In this document: positions 1 through 11,262 of the stretch, one piece after another
Layout: each line of letters starts with the position of its first letter
Numbering within the stretch: the first letter of the stretch is position 1
From: Morella rubra
Lineage: Eukaryota > Streptophyta > Magnoliopsida > Fagales > Myricaceae
Assembly (NCBI GenBank): GCA_003952965.2
Contig: CM025852.1
Coordinates: 26,949,815 to 27,013,814, forward strand
DNA length: 64,000 bases
Direction: 5' to 3'
The notes under the pieces: generated by a model
The model's database searches: none
Told to the model about the DNA's origin: nothing
Seen by the model: only the letters and a program-made list of their open reading frames with translations
Made by a program: the position numbers and the translations under genes

Positions 1-134
1 CGACCCGAACCGATCGGTTCTTGGTTGGGTTGACCGACAGCCGAACCGGGCCGGACCTAAACCGTCCGGCCCAGTCGGTTTCGGGCCGGTTTTGATCGGG
101 CCGGTCGGTCCCGGCCCAAAAACGTTCACCCCTA
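1..134. mobile_element. hAT-type transposon end (element enters from left of window)
   Basis: The first 120 bases are a GC-rich run of short imperfect repeats built on ccggcc, ggtcggt and gaaccg. They stop abruptly at the motif cgttcacccct (124-134), after which the DNA becomes ordinary AT-rich intergenic sequence. Terminal repeats of the TAGGGGTGAACG kind with ccggtcgg subterminal repeats are typical of plant non-autonomous hAT elements. The other end and the 8-bp target duplication lie outside the window, so the family call rests on the terminal and subterminal motifs only. Confidence 0.55.
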
Positions 135-650
135 TTTTTTGTAGTGTGACCTGCGTCATATACTCTTGAGGCTCGATCAATAGTCATTAACTATATGGCC
201 TGGATCACTAAGTAAAATATGGGACGAATGGGTCCCGTACAAAGCATGTGAAATGTTTTTTAATTTTTTCTTCTTTCTGGTCAAACAAAGGAATGAGATG
301 TTGCTTTCTTATCCAATTACGCGCTTCCTGATCAGTTAGTCCAATTTTTTTTCTATCCCTTTTATTTTACCACTATAATAGTCTTAACACAGTAATTTCA
401 TGGTCTCCTTAGCTCTCAAAATCCCACGGCCAAACTCTCCCAGCTCTCTCTTTCTCTGTGGTTGTTTTGAAAATGAATTACGAAGACCATATAACGAGTT
501 TGTCGTTTGAATGCTTTTATAAATTATAACGAGTGCCAATCTAATCAATATCTAATAGCCTTCTTCTTCTTGGTATATGCTTGTTGTTTTATTTGCTACA
601 CTTTAATTACTCTCTTGTTGGGCCATCTTTATTTGGTGTTGATCACAGTG
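135..650. other. Intergenic AT-rich DNA, no gene seen
   Basis: No coding signal is visible on either strand. The last three bases (648-650, gtg) are the left target-site duplication of the CACTA element that follows. A 16-bp word at 630-645 recurs at 4733-4748, just beyond the other end of that element. Confidence 0.6.
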
Positions 651-663
651 CACTACAAAAAAA

Positions 664-990
664 CAGGACTATAGGTTTTAGCAGCGTTTTCTTAGTGGCG
701 GTTGTCCATTGGGATAAGTTTTAGCGGCGATTTTTGCAACCGCTGGTAAAAATCTTAACCTATATAAAAACCCGAAGTGCTTTTTTGAATTTTTTAGTAG
801 TGTTTCCTTAAAACGTTGCTACAAGTCTTTAGCAGTGTTTTAGAAAAACGCAGCTATAGACCCAACATTTTTTTTTTTGAATTTTTTAGCAACGTTTCCC
901 TACAACGCTGCTACAGGTCTTTAGTAGCGTTTTAGAAAACACCGCTATAGACTCATCGTTTTTTTTTTTAAGAAAAACGTTGCAACAACT
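664..990. repeat. Left subterminal repeat array of the CACTA element
   Basis: Repeated short motifs of the tttagcagcgttt / aacgctgctac type occur in both orientations roughly every 30-60 bases. They match the motifs in the right subterminal zone. Their presumed role is binding of a CACTA transposase. Confidence 0.75.
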
Positions 991-3029
991 ATATTTATAA
1001 AAACACCTGCATTTTTAATTTGTAATACAAATTTATTTTAATAACCATAATTCATTGATGTAAAAACCTAAGAATAAGGATAATAAAGCAAATATAATTC
1101 ATCATTGATTAAATAACCAAGTCTTACAAGTTTTACAACACAAGAGTCTATACAAGTTTCTAACATAAAATAAAAATAACTTTAATCCTAGCATTAGCAA
1201 AAGCAGCTTCAGTACACCATCAGCACCAACACCATCTTCACCAAGTGGTAATTCTACCATTGAAAAGGAGAAACAGGATAAGAAAAAATGAACAATATGC
1301 CAATAGCTTGAACAGATGCAACAGAGAGAGATATAGAATACATAGAGGCATTTTAAAGGCACTCCAAAATTCATAAACATAGAGGCATTTTATAGTCCTA
1401 GCAATAAGATTGGTATTGACACGTAGCAAGGATTTTACAATTTCTTCGTACATATAAAACATGGTTATAGATCTGATAAGGGAGGAGTCGAGATCTTGGA
1501 ATGTACAGCTGAAAAAGCAACTGTTTGATCACACCTCTGCTGAGGCTATTCTTAATATCACCCTCCCACCAATTCGCAGTTGATATTAAAAGTAATAAAA
1601 TCACAGAAGGGTGAAGTGGATATCTACCAAGTAAGCATAGTTTGAACTTTTCTTAGTTGAAGAAAACAAAACTAAATTCATTAGTTGAATTCTTACTTGT
1701 AGAGAAACAAGGACATTCACAGCATCATCACGATTAAGTTCAAAGCACTACTTCCCCCAAAGCAATGTAATTGGTATTTGACAGTCTTACCTGTGAAGCT
1801 TTAAAAAAGTCATGTGCTTTTGGAAGAGTTGGCCCATACTACTCAATTAGATTGCAAGAGAGAATTGCTTGGACAGCGAACACCAGATTCCATGTTTAAC
1901 AGCCCAAGCTCGACAATGCACAATTGAAGCATCAGTTAGTATGTTCTTAATCTTATCTCGTAGGAAAGCAATAGCTCAAAGAGGCTAGGGGTTGGTGATC
2001 CTATATATATACAACCTGCATTTTTAATGCGTCTTTGGCAACCCAGTAATAATCAGGAATTCTAGCTAAATGAAGCTTGTATACCTCTAAATTTTGATCT
2101 TCAACACAACAGGCAATCAAACATAATGCCTGTAAGAAAAGTTAGTACAGCTGATTTAGTTCATTGATGATACCTCAAACACTTTTTGATTTCTAGTTTC
2201 TTTCACTCTATTCAACCTGTGATATACTGACCTTTTCTACACTTACCAAACTATCAAAACCTGTCTTACATCAGCCTTAAACCCCACAAAGCAAAACTTA
2301 AAATGAATCAAAAAGCCTAAATTTCCACCTCAAAGGCCCCATATACACGTCTAGTACCAATAATTTATCACATGAATAAAAGAAATTACAAGGCAAAAAA
2401 AAAAAGGTTTACACTTGCAGGGTAATATCTATACCTATTTGCTGAATGGTTAAAAATCAGACCTACATAAAATGTTAATACGAAAAGTTGCCTTCCTACC
2501 TCGGCAACCAAAACAGACCCAATTGCAATAAAGACCACTTCACAACCACTACCACTTAAGCTAGCACACCCAATATGAAGAAACAGAGATCTTTCTAGGA
2601 CATTAGATCATATTTTCCATAATATTTTAGCAACAATCAGTCCAAACAAAATTTTAAGAGAAAAGTAAATACATCAAAATCTATGAAGTCAATGCAAGCA
2701 ATTACGACAAAACAATAAGAAGTTTAACATTTTTATACACAACCCACAAGTCTTCACCTGAAATTTTTTTGGGCAACTCAATTCTCGAAAACATTTGATA
2801 TATAGAATTTGAACCCAGTAAGGAAGCCAAAGAATAAATAACAAACTGATAAAACTGGGTATGTTCAGGTCTCCATATAAAATGTACCAAAAAGAATAAA
2901 GAACAAGAAAAATGGGTACTATCCAAAGAACGCAAACAGGTTTCGAACTTCTAATAGCTGTCCCAAGAACTCAAATTCTATTGCATTTTCTTCCACTTTT
3001 CTAGCAAAAAAAACTAATAGCAAAGCAAA

Positions 3030-3500
3030 TATTCATCTAACAGAACAAAAATCAAACTTGACAGACAAAAGCAACAAAAAAAAAATTACGAACCACCATG
3101 AATAAGGCACGATGTTCTGAAGCTTGAGAGCAAGCAAGAGAGTGAAGGAGAAGAGCAAGCCATGGGCCATAAGAGCCTGAAGGAACTTGGTCACCCTCCT
3201 CCAGGTCATCACCCTCCTCCGAACCAACGTTCCCAGAAGCAAAAATTTGGAAGAGAAAATAAAGTAGCGAAGAAATAGGGCTTACCGTTAATAGTACAGC
3301 AACTAAAAATTCCCATAATTTTGGAGCTTTGATGAAGAGGAGGGGCTGAAGCTTTTGTGGTTGGCCTCAGAATGATGAAGCCATCGACAGGAAGGACTGA
3401 AAAGACGAGAGATGAATTGTGGCTGAGAGATAGAGAATTGGAGAATGAGAGAGCGCCGAAACTTTTGGCGCATTCCTTAAATTTTCTTTGACAATTGAGG
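3030..3500 (-). other. Gene-like transcribed cargo or captured fragment inside the CACTA element
   Basis: On the minus strand the region starts with pyrimidine-rich leader-like sequence (about 3480-3400), then a stretch ending in a good splice-donor context (acg|gtaagc near 3284). A second less AT-rich stretch at about 3240-3090 follows. Its composition is clearly more exon-like than the surrounding AT-rich DNA. Short reading frames exist (3033-3242, 3209-3562), but none matches a protein family I recognise. It may be a captured host-gene fragment or the element's own transcribed unit. Confidence 0.3.
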
Positions 3501-4234
3501 GCACAAGAAAGAAAGTAACAGATTTTAGAAATCTGTAATTTGTAATTTGTAATTTGTAACAATAATAATAATAATTTGTAACATTATTTAAAAATCTTAG
3601 TACTTAGTATTAAATACATAGCATATTATTTTTACACTCTTTTTTATAACTAGTGTAATAATCTTAATTAAAATAGGTTGGTAATAATAATATCTAGTAC
3701 TTATAATTTAAAAGTATAATGCCTGGTATATAGTCTAGTACTTAGTACGTAAAATAACTTAGTACTAATAATACTTTGAACTTTATACTTAGTATTTAAA
3801 AAATCTTAGTACTTGGTATTAAATATATATTTTTTGGGTAAACGGTAAGTAATATGTTTTTATTTTATACATATATATATATTTGCTATATGTGTTTATC
3901 ATATACATGATATGTGCTAATTAACCAAAGTATAACAATATATATGTTCATTATAAGTATGATAATAGATGTTCTCTAAACAACTTAGATTTAGTTAATA
4001 AATATGCAATTATCATAACAACTATGGATTATAATTTAAAATATATCATATAACAACTTCAATTTTCACAACACTCTCTAATTTCATATTTTATTAAGTA
4101 GGTCCTTTAAAATAAAAATTTTCAAATATATGACAAAATAAAATTATATATTAAAAGGAATATAATAATGTATACAATAATTATTTACATTAAATAACTT
4201 AGAATTAATAAATAAAAGTATTTTTATCACTTAT

Positions 4235-4690
4235 ATCTAGAGCAGCGTTTGTGTCGACAAATGCTGCTAAAGGTGTATGCTTTAGCGGCGGTCACAATGA
4301 CCGCCGCTATAGATACCTAATTTCTAGCAGCGTTTGTGTATAAACACTGCTAGAAATTAGACCTTTAGCTCCGTTTTTCCACAAATGGCGCTAAGGATCA
4401 AACTTTTAGCGGCATTTTTTTACAAACGCCACTAAAAGATCTAATTTTTAGTAGTGTTTTCAAAAAGCGTCGTTAAATATCCGACCTATAACGGCGTTTT
4501 GCAAAAACGCCATTAGAAATTAGGTATCTATAGCGGCAGTCACAAGCAGTCACTGTGACCGCAGCTACAGACACCTTTTAACGGCAGTCAGCGACCGTCG
4601 CTATAGGCGGTTTCTAGCGGCGTTTTTACAAAAAGGCTCCTACAGGGTGTCTATAATGGCGTTTTTAGCGACCACCGTTAAAGACTAGTT
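4235..4690. repeat. Right subterminal repeat array of the CACTA element
   Basis: This is a dense array of tagcggcgtttt-like words and their reverse complements, many paired as local hairpins, running up to the terminal inverted repeat. It is noticeably longer and denser than the left array. Confidence 0.75.
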
Positions 4691-4705
4691 TTTTTTGTGG
4701 TGGTG

Positions 4706-6360
4706 TATTGAAGAAGTGGTCAAGGAGAAGTGTATTTGGTGTTGATCAACTCTTTCTGGTTTAGAGCTTTGGCTTACAAGATTTGATGTCTTGATTTGTA
4801 AAATTTGCTACTTAATTATTCTAATATCAATTTCTTTGGGAACGAGCTAGCTAGGTCCGTGGCTTACCGGATTGTCTGTGTTACATATTTTAAAAGCTTA
4901 AGTTCACATGAAGAAGGTGATTGATTATTTACATCTAACACGTGGAAGCCCACTAATCACTAAAAAAATAGTGATTTTTCGTCCGGATGAAATTGTAGCG
5001 TTCGGACGGAGATAACTGTTTACCACCGTGATGATTGAGCGGTTCGTCACCAAAAACGCTTCTGGACGTTTCAAAATAACGTCTAAATGGATCTAATGTG
5101 GGGTAGACTATGGGCTGAGAGCTTTCGTCATCACTAAAGAGTGCTGTTTAGTGACGAAATTGTCGCTAAATGTTAAAATTTTTGTACCACTAATTGGTTC
5201 AAAAGTATCTCTAAAAAGTTATGACAAAAAGAATTGAAAAAACATTATAATAGGCCCTATATTTAAGGGAAAAAAATTAGATTGGACCTCATAAATTTTA
5301 ATTTATTTTTTTATATATGCCCTATAATTTTTAAAAGACAACAATTTTCGTTCTCCATTTAATTTAGTCATTAAACTGCACAAAAAATTGATCGAAATGC
5401 CCTCTAATTGCAAGGTCCGCATAGCAATATGGCCCAAGCTAGTCGTCTTCGTAGTCAACTAGCCCCGATGTAACAAAATTATTGTCCTGCGTTTGGAAGA
5501 ATCATCATTATTTCTCCGATGTAGAAAACATAGCACAAGGCGCTTCCTCTGAGTTCTGGGCAACAGCAGGTCATGAACTTCTTTATGATACACTTGTTCT
5601 ATAACATTTCACTAGTTTTCCAGTTCTCTCGTCATAAGTTGTAATGGACTTGGATACAAGATGCAGTTTGCTTTCCATACCTAAAAATAATTTATAACAA
5701 AAGTAAAACCATACATTTGCGCCCCAAAGTTAGTAATGCCAAACAGGGTCCCAATTACTACCTTTGACACACCAAGTCTTTAAATTTTCAAAATCAATCA
5801 ATTTCTGTTCTAAACTAAAATCCAACAAATTGTGTGTCGCATGGCTCATTTATAATGTACGTTGCACAACTTTAACGGTTAAATCTTTTTAGAGGCGCAA
5901 ATTGATCAAATTTAGTAGTTCTAAGGCTTAATGTATCAGAGATGGTAGTTGACCACCAATGTTTGAAATTGCTTTGATAGTTTAGGAGGGCAAAATAAAT
6001 TTTTTCAAAAGAAAAAGCACAAAAGAACGAAAAACATTGATAAAAAAAAAATCTGCAGTGGTGGAGATCTGCCCCCACCACCATGCGGCCATTACCAGAA
6101 TGCAAGCTTGAAAAATTATTCCCCATCCAAATTTATTTGCCTATTTATCTCTCTCTTTTGTTTCTTACTCAGACCCAATTTCCAAATCATTTAAACATTT
6201 TCCAATATCCTTGTCATGTGTTTCACTGGAATTGGAATCAATATTCATCTTTGCCAACTTCTCAATTTGGCTTTTTTTCTGCAGGTAAATTCATAAACCT
6301 CAAAAGCTGTGCCTGTACGCAACAGAACTTCAGTGGTATCAGTTGGTCGTTCGAAATATA
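4706..6360. other. Intergenic DNA with a possible second CACTA-like remnant
   Basis: At 4958-4973 there is CACTAAAAAAATAGTG followed by subterminal-like words (gtccggatga, gttcggacgg, gtgacgaaattgtcgctaa) up to about 5205. This suggests a truncated relative of another CACTA family, but no matching right end was found. The remainder to 6360 is AT-rich. Two opposed short reading frames around 5872-6361 have no recognisable family and look like chance. Confidence 0.4.
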
Positions 6361-6719
6361 AATAGCTTCAGAAAATATAACATTTGGGTACATGCTATCC
6401 AAATACTCCAATACTGCAAGTTTCAGAGGTTACTAGGGGAAGGTAATCTCCATTATATGCCCTGCTAGTGCTTGATCGAAATACAATGAAAACTATATCC
6501 AACTTGTGCTGTTAGTTAATTATTAGTCGAAAGGAATAAATCAATGTAGAAAGCTGATTGGGAAAACATAGACCTAACTGAAACCATGACAGCTCGGACA
6601 TAATATTTACATCTCGTACTCACAAACTAGATGTTTTCTTTACTGTATATTGTGCTGCTCCAGCTTTTTGGCCCAAAGATGGATCGGAGAATTTAGGGAG
6701 ATCACATGAGAAGGATAAC
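6361..6719 (-). other. Probable 3' untranslated region of the LRK10L1-type kinase gene
   Basis: This stretch lies immediately downstream of the minus-strand stop codon at 6722-6720 and contains no reading frame of note. It is assigned as 3' UTR and flank by position only. Confidence 0.35.
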
Positions 6720-8126
6720 TTAAGTACTGGTAGTTGATGTTGAAGACGTGCTGATCCAATTTAGAGCAGAATCCGGCGAAAGTGGCTGCGGAAGACTCTT
6801 CAACAACACAACATCATCTGCTAATATGTCCGCCTCCTCTGTCTTGTCTTTGATGTTGTACATATTTCGTACTTCCATTAGCTCCTCCACCACCTTTACC
6901 ATTGACGGTCTCATGTCCTTTGCATGTTGCAAACACTGAAATGCCAACTCTGCCACGGCAGTTATCATTCTCCTTACCTTGTAATCTGTTTCGAAAGGAA
7001 GAGACGGGTCTACAAGCCCGTGCAATGTGTGGTTTTGGATCCTGTTGATAGCCATGTTGGATAAATTGATTTCATGTCGATGCCGTGTGATATCAACGGC
7101 AGGCATTGATGATATAAGCTCAACCAAGACCACTCCAAAGCTATACACGTCACTCTTGTCTGTAAGCTGGTAACATTCATGATATTCTGGATCGACATAG
7201 CCAGGAGTACCTTGTGGCGCAGTCGAAACATGGGTGACATCTAATGGAAAGAGACGAGACAGTCCAAAATCTGCAACTTTGACACAAAAATTGTTGTCGA
7301 GAAGAATATTGGTTGTTTTCACGTCACGGTGGACAATATCAGAAGCATGGAGATATGACAAAGCACTTGCGGTCTGTATGGCTATATCCATCCGTGTACA
7401 CCACGGCAGTGCACCAGGTTTTGCACGTTCACCGTGAAGATGATCAGCAACAGTGCCATTCGAGATGTACTCGTAAACAAGCAGAAGTTCACGGCTGTGG
7501 CGAGAGGTGCACCCATAAAGTGTGACAAGATTTTTGTGGCGTAAACGAGTAAGGATCAGAATTTCATTAATGAATTGCTCGACTCTCTTGCAATTGTTTT
7601 CATACAAGCGCTTGACTGCAACTGCTCGCCCATCTCGAAGTTTGCCTACTCACAAAACATCACAAGAAAGAAATCTTCATCAAGTGCTTCATTGATGTAT
7701 GCAATAAATACTAAATCTATATAAAGGGGTCTCTTACCATAGTATACAATGCCAAAACCTCCATCTCCTAGTTCTTTGTCTGAATCAAAGTTGTTAGTGG
7801 CTTCCTCAAGTTCAGTGTAAGTGAAGAGAGGAACTCCAAAGTAGCTACTTCCCCTCTCAGGATCTATTGTTGAAGAAGGATCAGAAGAGATGTTTCTGGA
7901 GAGTAAGGAAGAGGGAGCATATTTCTTCTTGTTGCGTTGATGATAGACGAACCAGATGATGCCCATTATAATAAAGCTTCCAGCAGATGCAGAAACACCT
8001 GGATCAAAGTGATAGTGCCAACAAATTCAAATAGACGCCCAAATTGGAAATTGTTGTACAGAAGAATATACAGGACGAAAATAGATATATTACCTATAAT
8101 AACCTTCAATTTCCACTTGTTTGGAG
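6720..8126 (-). CDS. LRK10L1-type receptor-like kinase: transmembrane and kinase exons
   Basis: Three exons are supported by GT-AG sites and continuous phase: 8126-8094 (33 nt, PNKWKLKVII), 7998-7738 (membrane helix ending GIIWFVYHQRNKKK, then the juxtamembrane segment and start of the kinase) and 7645-6720 (rest of the kinase, stop TAA at 6722-6720). The kinase shows the glycine loop GDGGFGIVYYG, lysine in VAVKRL, HRDVKTTNILLD (an RD-type catalytic loop), DFGLSR, and GTPGYVDPEY in the activation segment, so it should be active. The short basic exon, membrane exon and FTYTELEEATNNF juxtamembrane motif are characteristic of LEAF RUST 10 disease-resistance-like (LRK10L1, WAK-related) kinases, such as the Arabidopsis At1g18390 type. 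These act at the plasma membrane in defence or stress signalling. The 33-nt exon needs a phase-1 donor upstream; exons at 10485 and 14363 both supply one. Confidence 0.9.
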
Positions 8127-10484
8127 CTGTAAGCAATGAGATCAAATGTCAGAATGGTAGTGGTGTCGATACCAGTATAAGAAGCTTACTTAAATTGGCA
8201 TAGCAAAAACCTTCCAACATTTTCTTTTTTCATAACTACTTAATATTATTATAGTCATAAATCCAAGTGTGCCGCATTTGAATTTACGGGAATCAAAAAA
8301 ATGGTTAATGCCAATGAGAGGGAAGAAAATATTAGGAGGTTAAGGGATTTAGCAAAGTGGCATTATGTACAAGACAGGCAGTAGCATAGAGTTTAAATTA
8401 AATGTGGTGAAAAGAGGAAGCAAGGGATGAGATGAAGTGGCATAGAGTTTCATCCTATTGAACTTTGAATTTATTGTTGAAAGGTTTATCACCTAAATCC
8501 TGAGTTATTGCGGATTAACTTAAAATGAAATGACGGTGTGTCCAAGGCCTAGCTAGGACTGAATTCACCGCTGTATAGCTGACAGGCGATTACGAAGCTG
8601 CTTCTTTGGCTTTCAGAGTTGTGAACTATCCTATTCCTTTTGCAGCCAGACAACTGGCGGATAAACCGAGCATCTAAAGAACATAAGATCCGAGTTGCAA
8701 CACTATCTATTGCAACTAATACTTCCAATAAACTTTGTTCAGGGACCAAAACATCATGCAGAAAATTTCTAACCTTACACAATTTTACCATGTCAACTGA
8801 TTATACAACTGTGAGGCGTTCTGGGAATCTCCCACGCTTTGACCACTACCTGGCTACCAATTAGCACATGAATGTATCACAAGAAAACATATTCAGAGAC
8901 AGATTAGAGGGGGGGCGTTTATGGCATCGGCAGGGGTCAAATCACAGTTGTCAATGATCATATGAGCACCAGGACGGCCATACAGAAAATATGTGAGTGT
9001 ATTGTGGTTTTTTTTGTTTGGGGTGGGGGGGGAGGGAGCAGGGCAAGTTTTGGGTGATCCTAAAATGATAAGGGTGAACGACTTCTGGGTAAAGCTTTGG
9101 TTGGTTAAACAGAAACTGGAGAAAAAGAGGACTCTCTTCCTTCTTTTATTGCATGCTCCCAAAGTAAACGAGCGGGGAAAATTGTGATCAAGATGATGAA
9201 GACTAAGCTTAATGACAGGTTTAATCATCTTCCTATTTCATCCATAATAATTGGCCGTTATCTATTCAATTAAAGTCTCTTCACAGTTGTTTGTTCTTTT
9301 GAGCAACTCTATGCCTCAAAACTAAGCTCTATTTGCTCTAACAGATGGATTAATTTGGTGACAGTGCTCTTCTCAAAAGAAAGTCCAACTTCAAGAATTA
9401 CCACAATCTATTACCACAACTCGAGAACTTATTTAACAAGATAATTCATTAACAAAGAATCTAGTAGCACGTTCATGGTGAATCTACGACCCTCATATAA
9501 GGCCAAAGCACGCATGATCTGAATACAGTGAGCTTCTTTTGATTAAAAATTTGCTACTCTTTTGCATCATAAGAAAAAAGGGATAAATAATTAAGAAAAA
9601 CAAAAATACTAATCTTCTGGGGCCAAAGAATATTCATTGGAGGTGTGAGAGAACTTTCGTAGCGACATTCCTCCCTTTTGAATGTTGACAAGTTTAGAGG
9701 TGTTGACGGGGGAACCTACATAAGGCTGTAAGACACCGAAGCACGATCTTCTGGGGAGCCTATCAGAGCTTCAAAAATGTCAACAAGACTGAATGACCAT
9801 GACCAGTCAACCACTATGACCCAGTCAATTGGGAAATGTTTTACGATGTTAATTAATTAGTCTTAATCAGGCAGAAGTGATTTCCATATTTCATATAAAC
9901 AAAAAAATCTGATATCTGTAAATACGTGTTTGTTCACGGGATTTGTTGTGCTGGAAAGATTAGGACTAGGAATCTCATGATTTATTAAGAAAGATTCATA
10001 GTTTTGAGATTACGAGACATGGATTCTTTTAATTTATCATGCGATTGAGAATTTGGGGTCAATCAATTATGTTAGAGAATATTCTTTGATCTTTGCTGGT
10101 GCAAATCTGGGCAGAACATCATTTCGCATAAGAAATTAGTTGAAAGGAGCTAAGAATCAAAGAGAAGTGAGAAGGATATGTGGGCTAATTCATAAAATTG
10201 TGTAGTTGTCTAATTCTTCTAGTAAGGCGGGCGGTTCAACGTTTTTGCTGCTATTTCTTCAGTGTTCTATCATCTGTGGTTGTCTTCTGGAGAAACAAGC
10301 ATGCCAGAAGCAAAGAAACCAAACTATATGGTATGAACTTGTTAACTATGGCCACTATCTATTATGCCATTAAGTGGCCTATATCTGAGACGAAGAACAA
10401 TACCTGTAAAACCAATTGACCAAAGAACAAGAAGCATGCTTCAGGCTAATCCAAGAAATTGGGAAGAGAAAAGATTGAGCATAC
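8127..10484 (-). other. Large intron between ectodomain and transmembrane exons of the LRK10L1-type gene
   Basis: This is 2.36 kb between the donor after 10485 and the acceptor before 8126. It is AT-rich with a guanine-rich tract at about 9018-9042. No convincing exon is visible. If the distal ectodomain exon at 14363 is used, the intron would span 8127-14362 and include the proximal exon. Confidence 0.55.
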
Positions 10485-11262
10485 CCGCGGTCCTCTTACA
10501 TATATGATCTTGGGCTAATTGGTCACGGCAAAAGCAAACAAACTTCTGCGTGGAGCTATTGAAACCACATGCTCCTCCTGATTCCACACACGCCTTACAG
10601 GCAAGCGGCAACCCATCGTTGTATTTCACCTCAAACCCATCATTCAGCGCTTTCTGAAGTGCCGGTTCTCCACCGTCGGGATTACTACTACGGAGAATGG
10701 GAACTTTGATTTGACTACGGCAATTTTGATTCGGGTATGGAAGGGTATTCGATTGGCGTCGTCTAAAACGTAAATATTAAACTTCGCGACTAGCATCTGA
10801 GCGCAGATAAAAGTATTTGACGAAGGGATGGCAGGTGAAACAGGGCAGCCGTAGAACAGAGTCAGGTTCTCAACGGTTGAAGGGTAATTGAGAACAGAGA
10901 AATTCAAAGTGGTATTGAGGAAAGGTTCAGGACAAGGACGATCCCAGAGGTCCAATTGCAATGGTCATTCGGTGACTAAGGTGGCTGATGTTTAGTACGC
11001 GGAACTTCAATTCTTTAAATTCCATAACCGGGTACTGATTGTGGCGGCAACTGAGCTTGTACACTTGATGGCCGCAATATTGAGGCCGGTCATCTCCCCA
11101 GAAGGGGAACGGAATGTTGTTGAGGCTGCCGCAGTTATAGGGACGATAGCACTCCCAGAACTGTTGATCATTGCCGTCGCAGTAACATGGCGGCAATATT
11201 GTTAAGAAGAAGGAGAGGGTGATGACGGATGATAGAGAGAGACGGGCTTCCATGTTGATCAT
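10485..11262 (-). pseudogene. Proximal WAK-type ectodomain exon of LRK10L1 gene, with two frameshifts
   Basis: Reading leftward from ATG at 11262 (or 11253) there is a signal-peptide-like hydrophobic start, then a galacturonan-binding WAK domain (YNCGSLNNIPFPFW, YCGHQVYKLSC) in one frame as far as about 10957. The next part (LDLWDRPCPEPF to the LDDA motif) is in another frame. From about 10760 the first frame resumes through the WAK-associated C-terminal domain (NCRSQIKVPIL, then CKACVESGGACGFN, then HICKRTA), ending at donor G|gtatgc (10485/10484). A stop codon (TGA) directly follows the first shift in the original frame. The two shifts compensate: total length 778 nt, phase 1, fits the 33-nt exon. 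Either the ectodomain is decayed or two indel errors are present in the assembly. Expected function if intact: extracellular ligand or cell-wall binding. Confidence 0.75.

Larger units (their letters stand above)
651..4702. mobile_element. Non-autonomous CACTA (En/Spm-like) DNA transposon, 4,052 bp
   Basis: The left end reads CACTACAAAAAAAC at 651. The right end (to 4702) is the inverted version with one changed base in the first six (CACCAC when read inward). The trinucleotide gtg is duplicated directly outside both ends (648-650 and 4703-4705), the 3-bp duplication expected for CACTA insertion. Both subterminal zones (about 664-990 and 4235-4690) are packed with copies in both orientations of a short word of the tttagcggcgttt type, the usual arrangement of transposase-binding subterminal repeats. 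No transposase-like reading frame is present, so mobility would need an enzyme supplied elsewhere. The interior is AT-rich and contains one gene-like minus-strand stretch (about 3030-3500). Confidence 0.88.

Noticed and set aside
5872..6361. Overlapping opposed frames of 84 and 92 codons
   Set aside because: No family match; overlap on opposite strands in AT-rich DNA is typical of chance.
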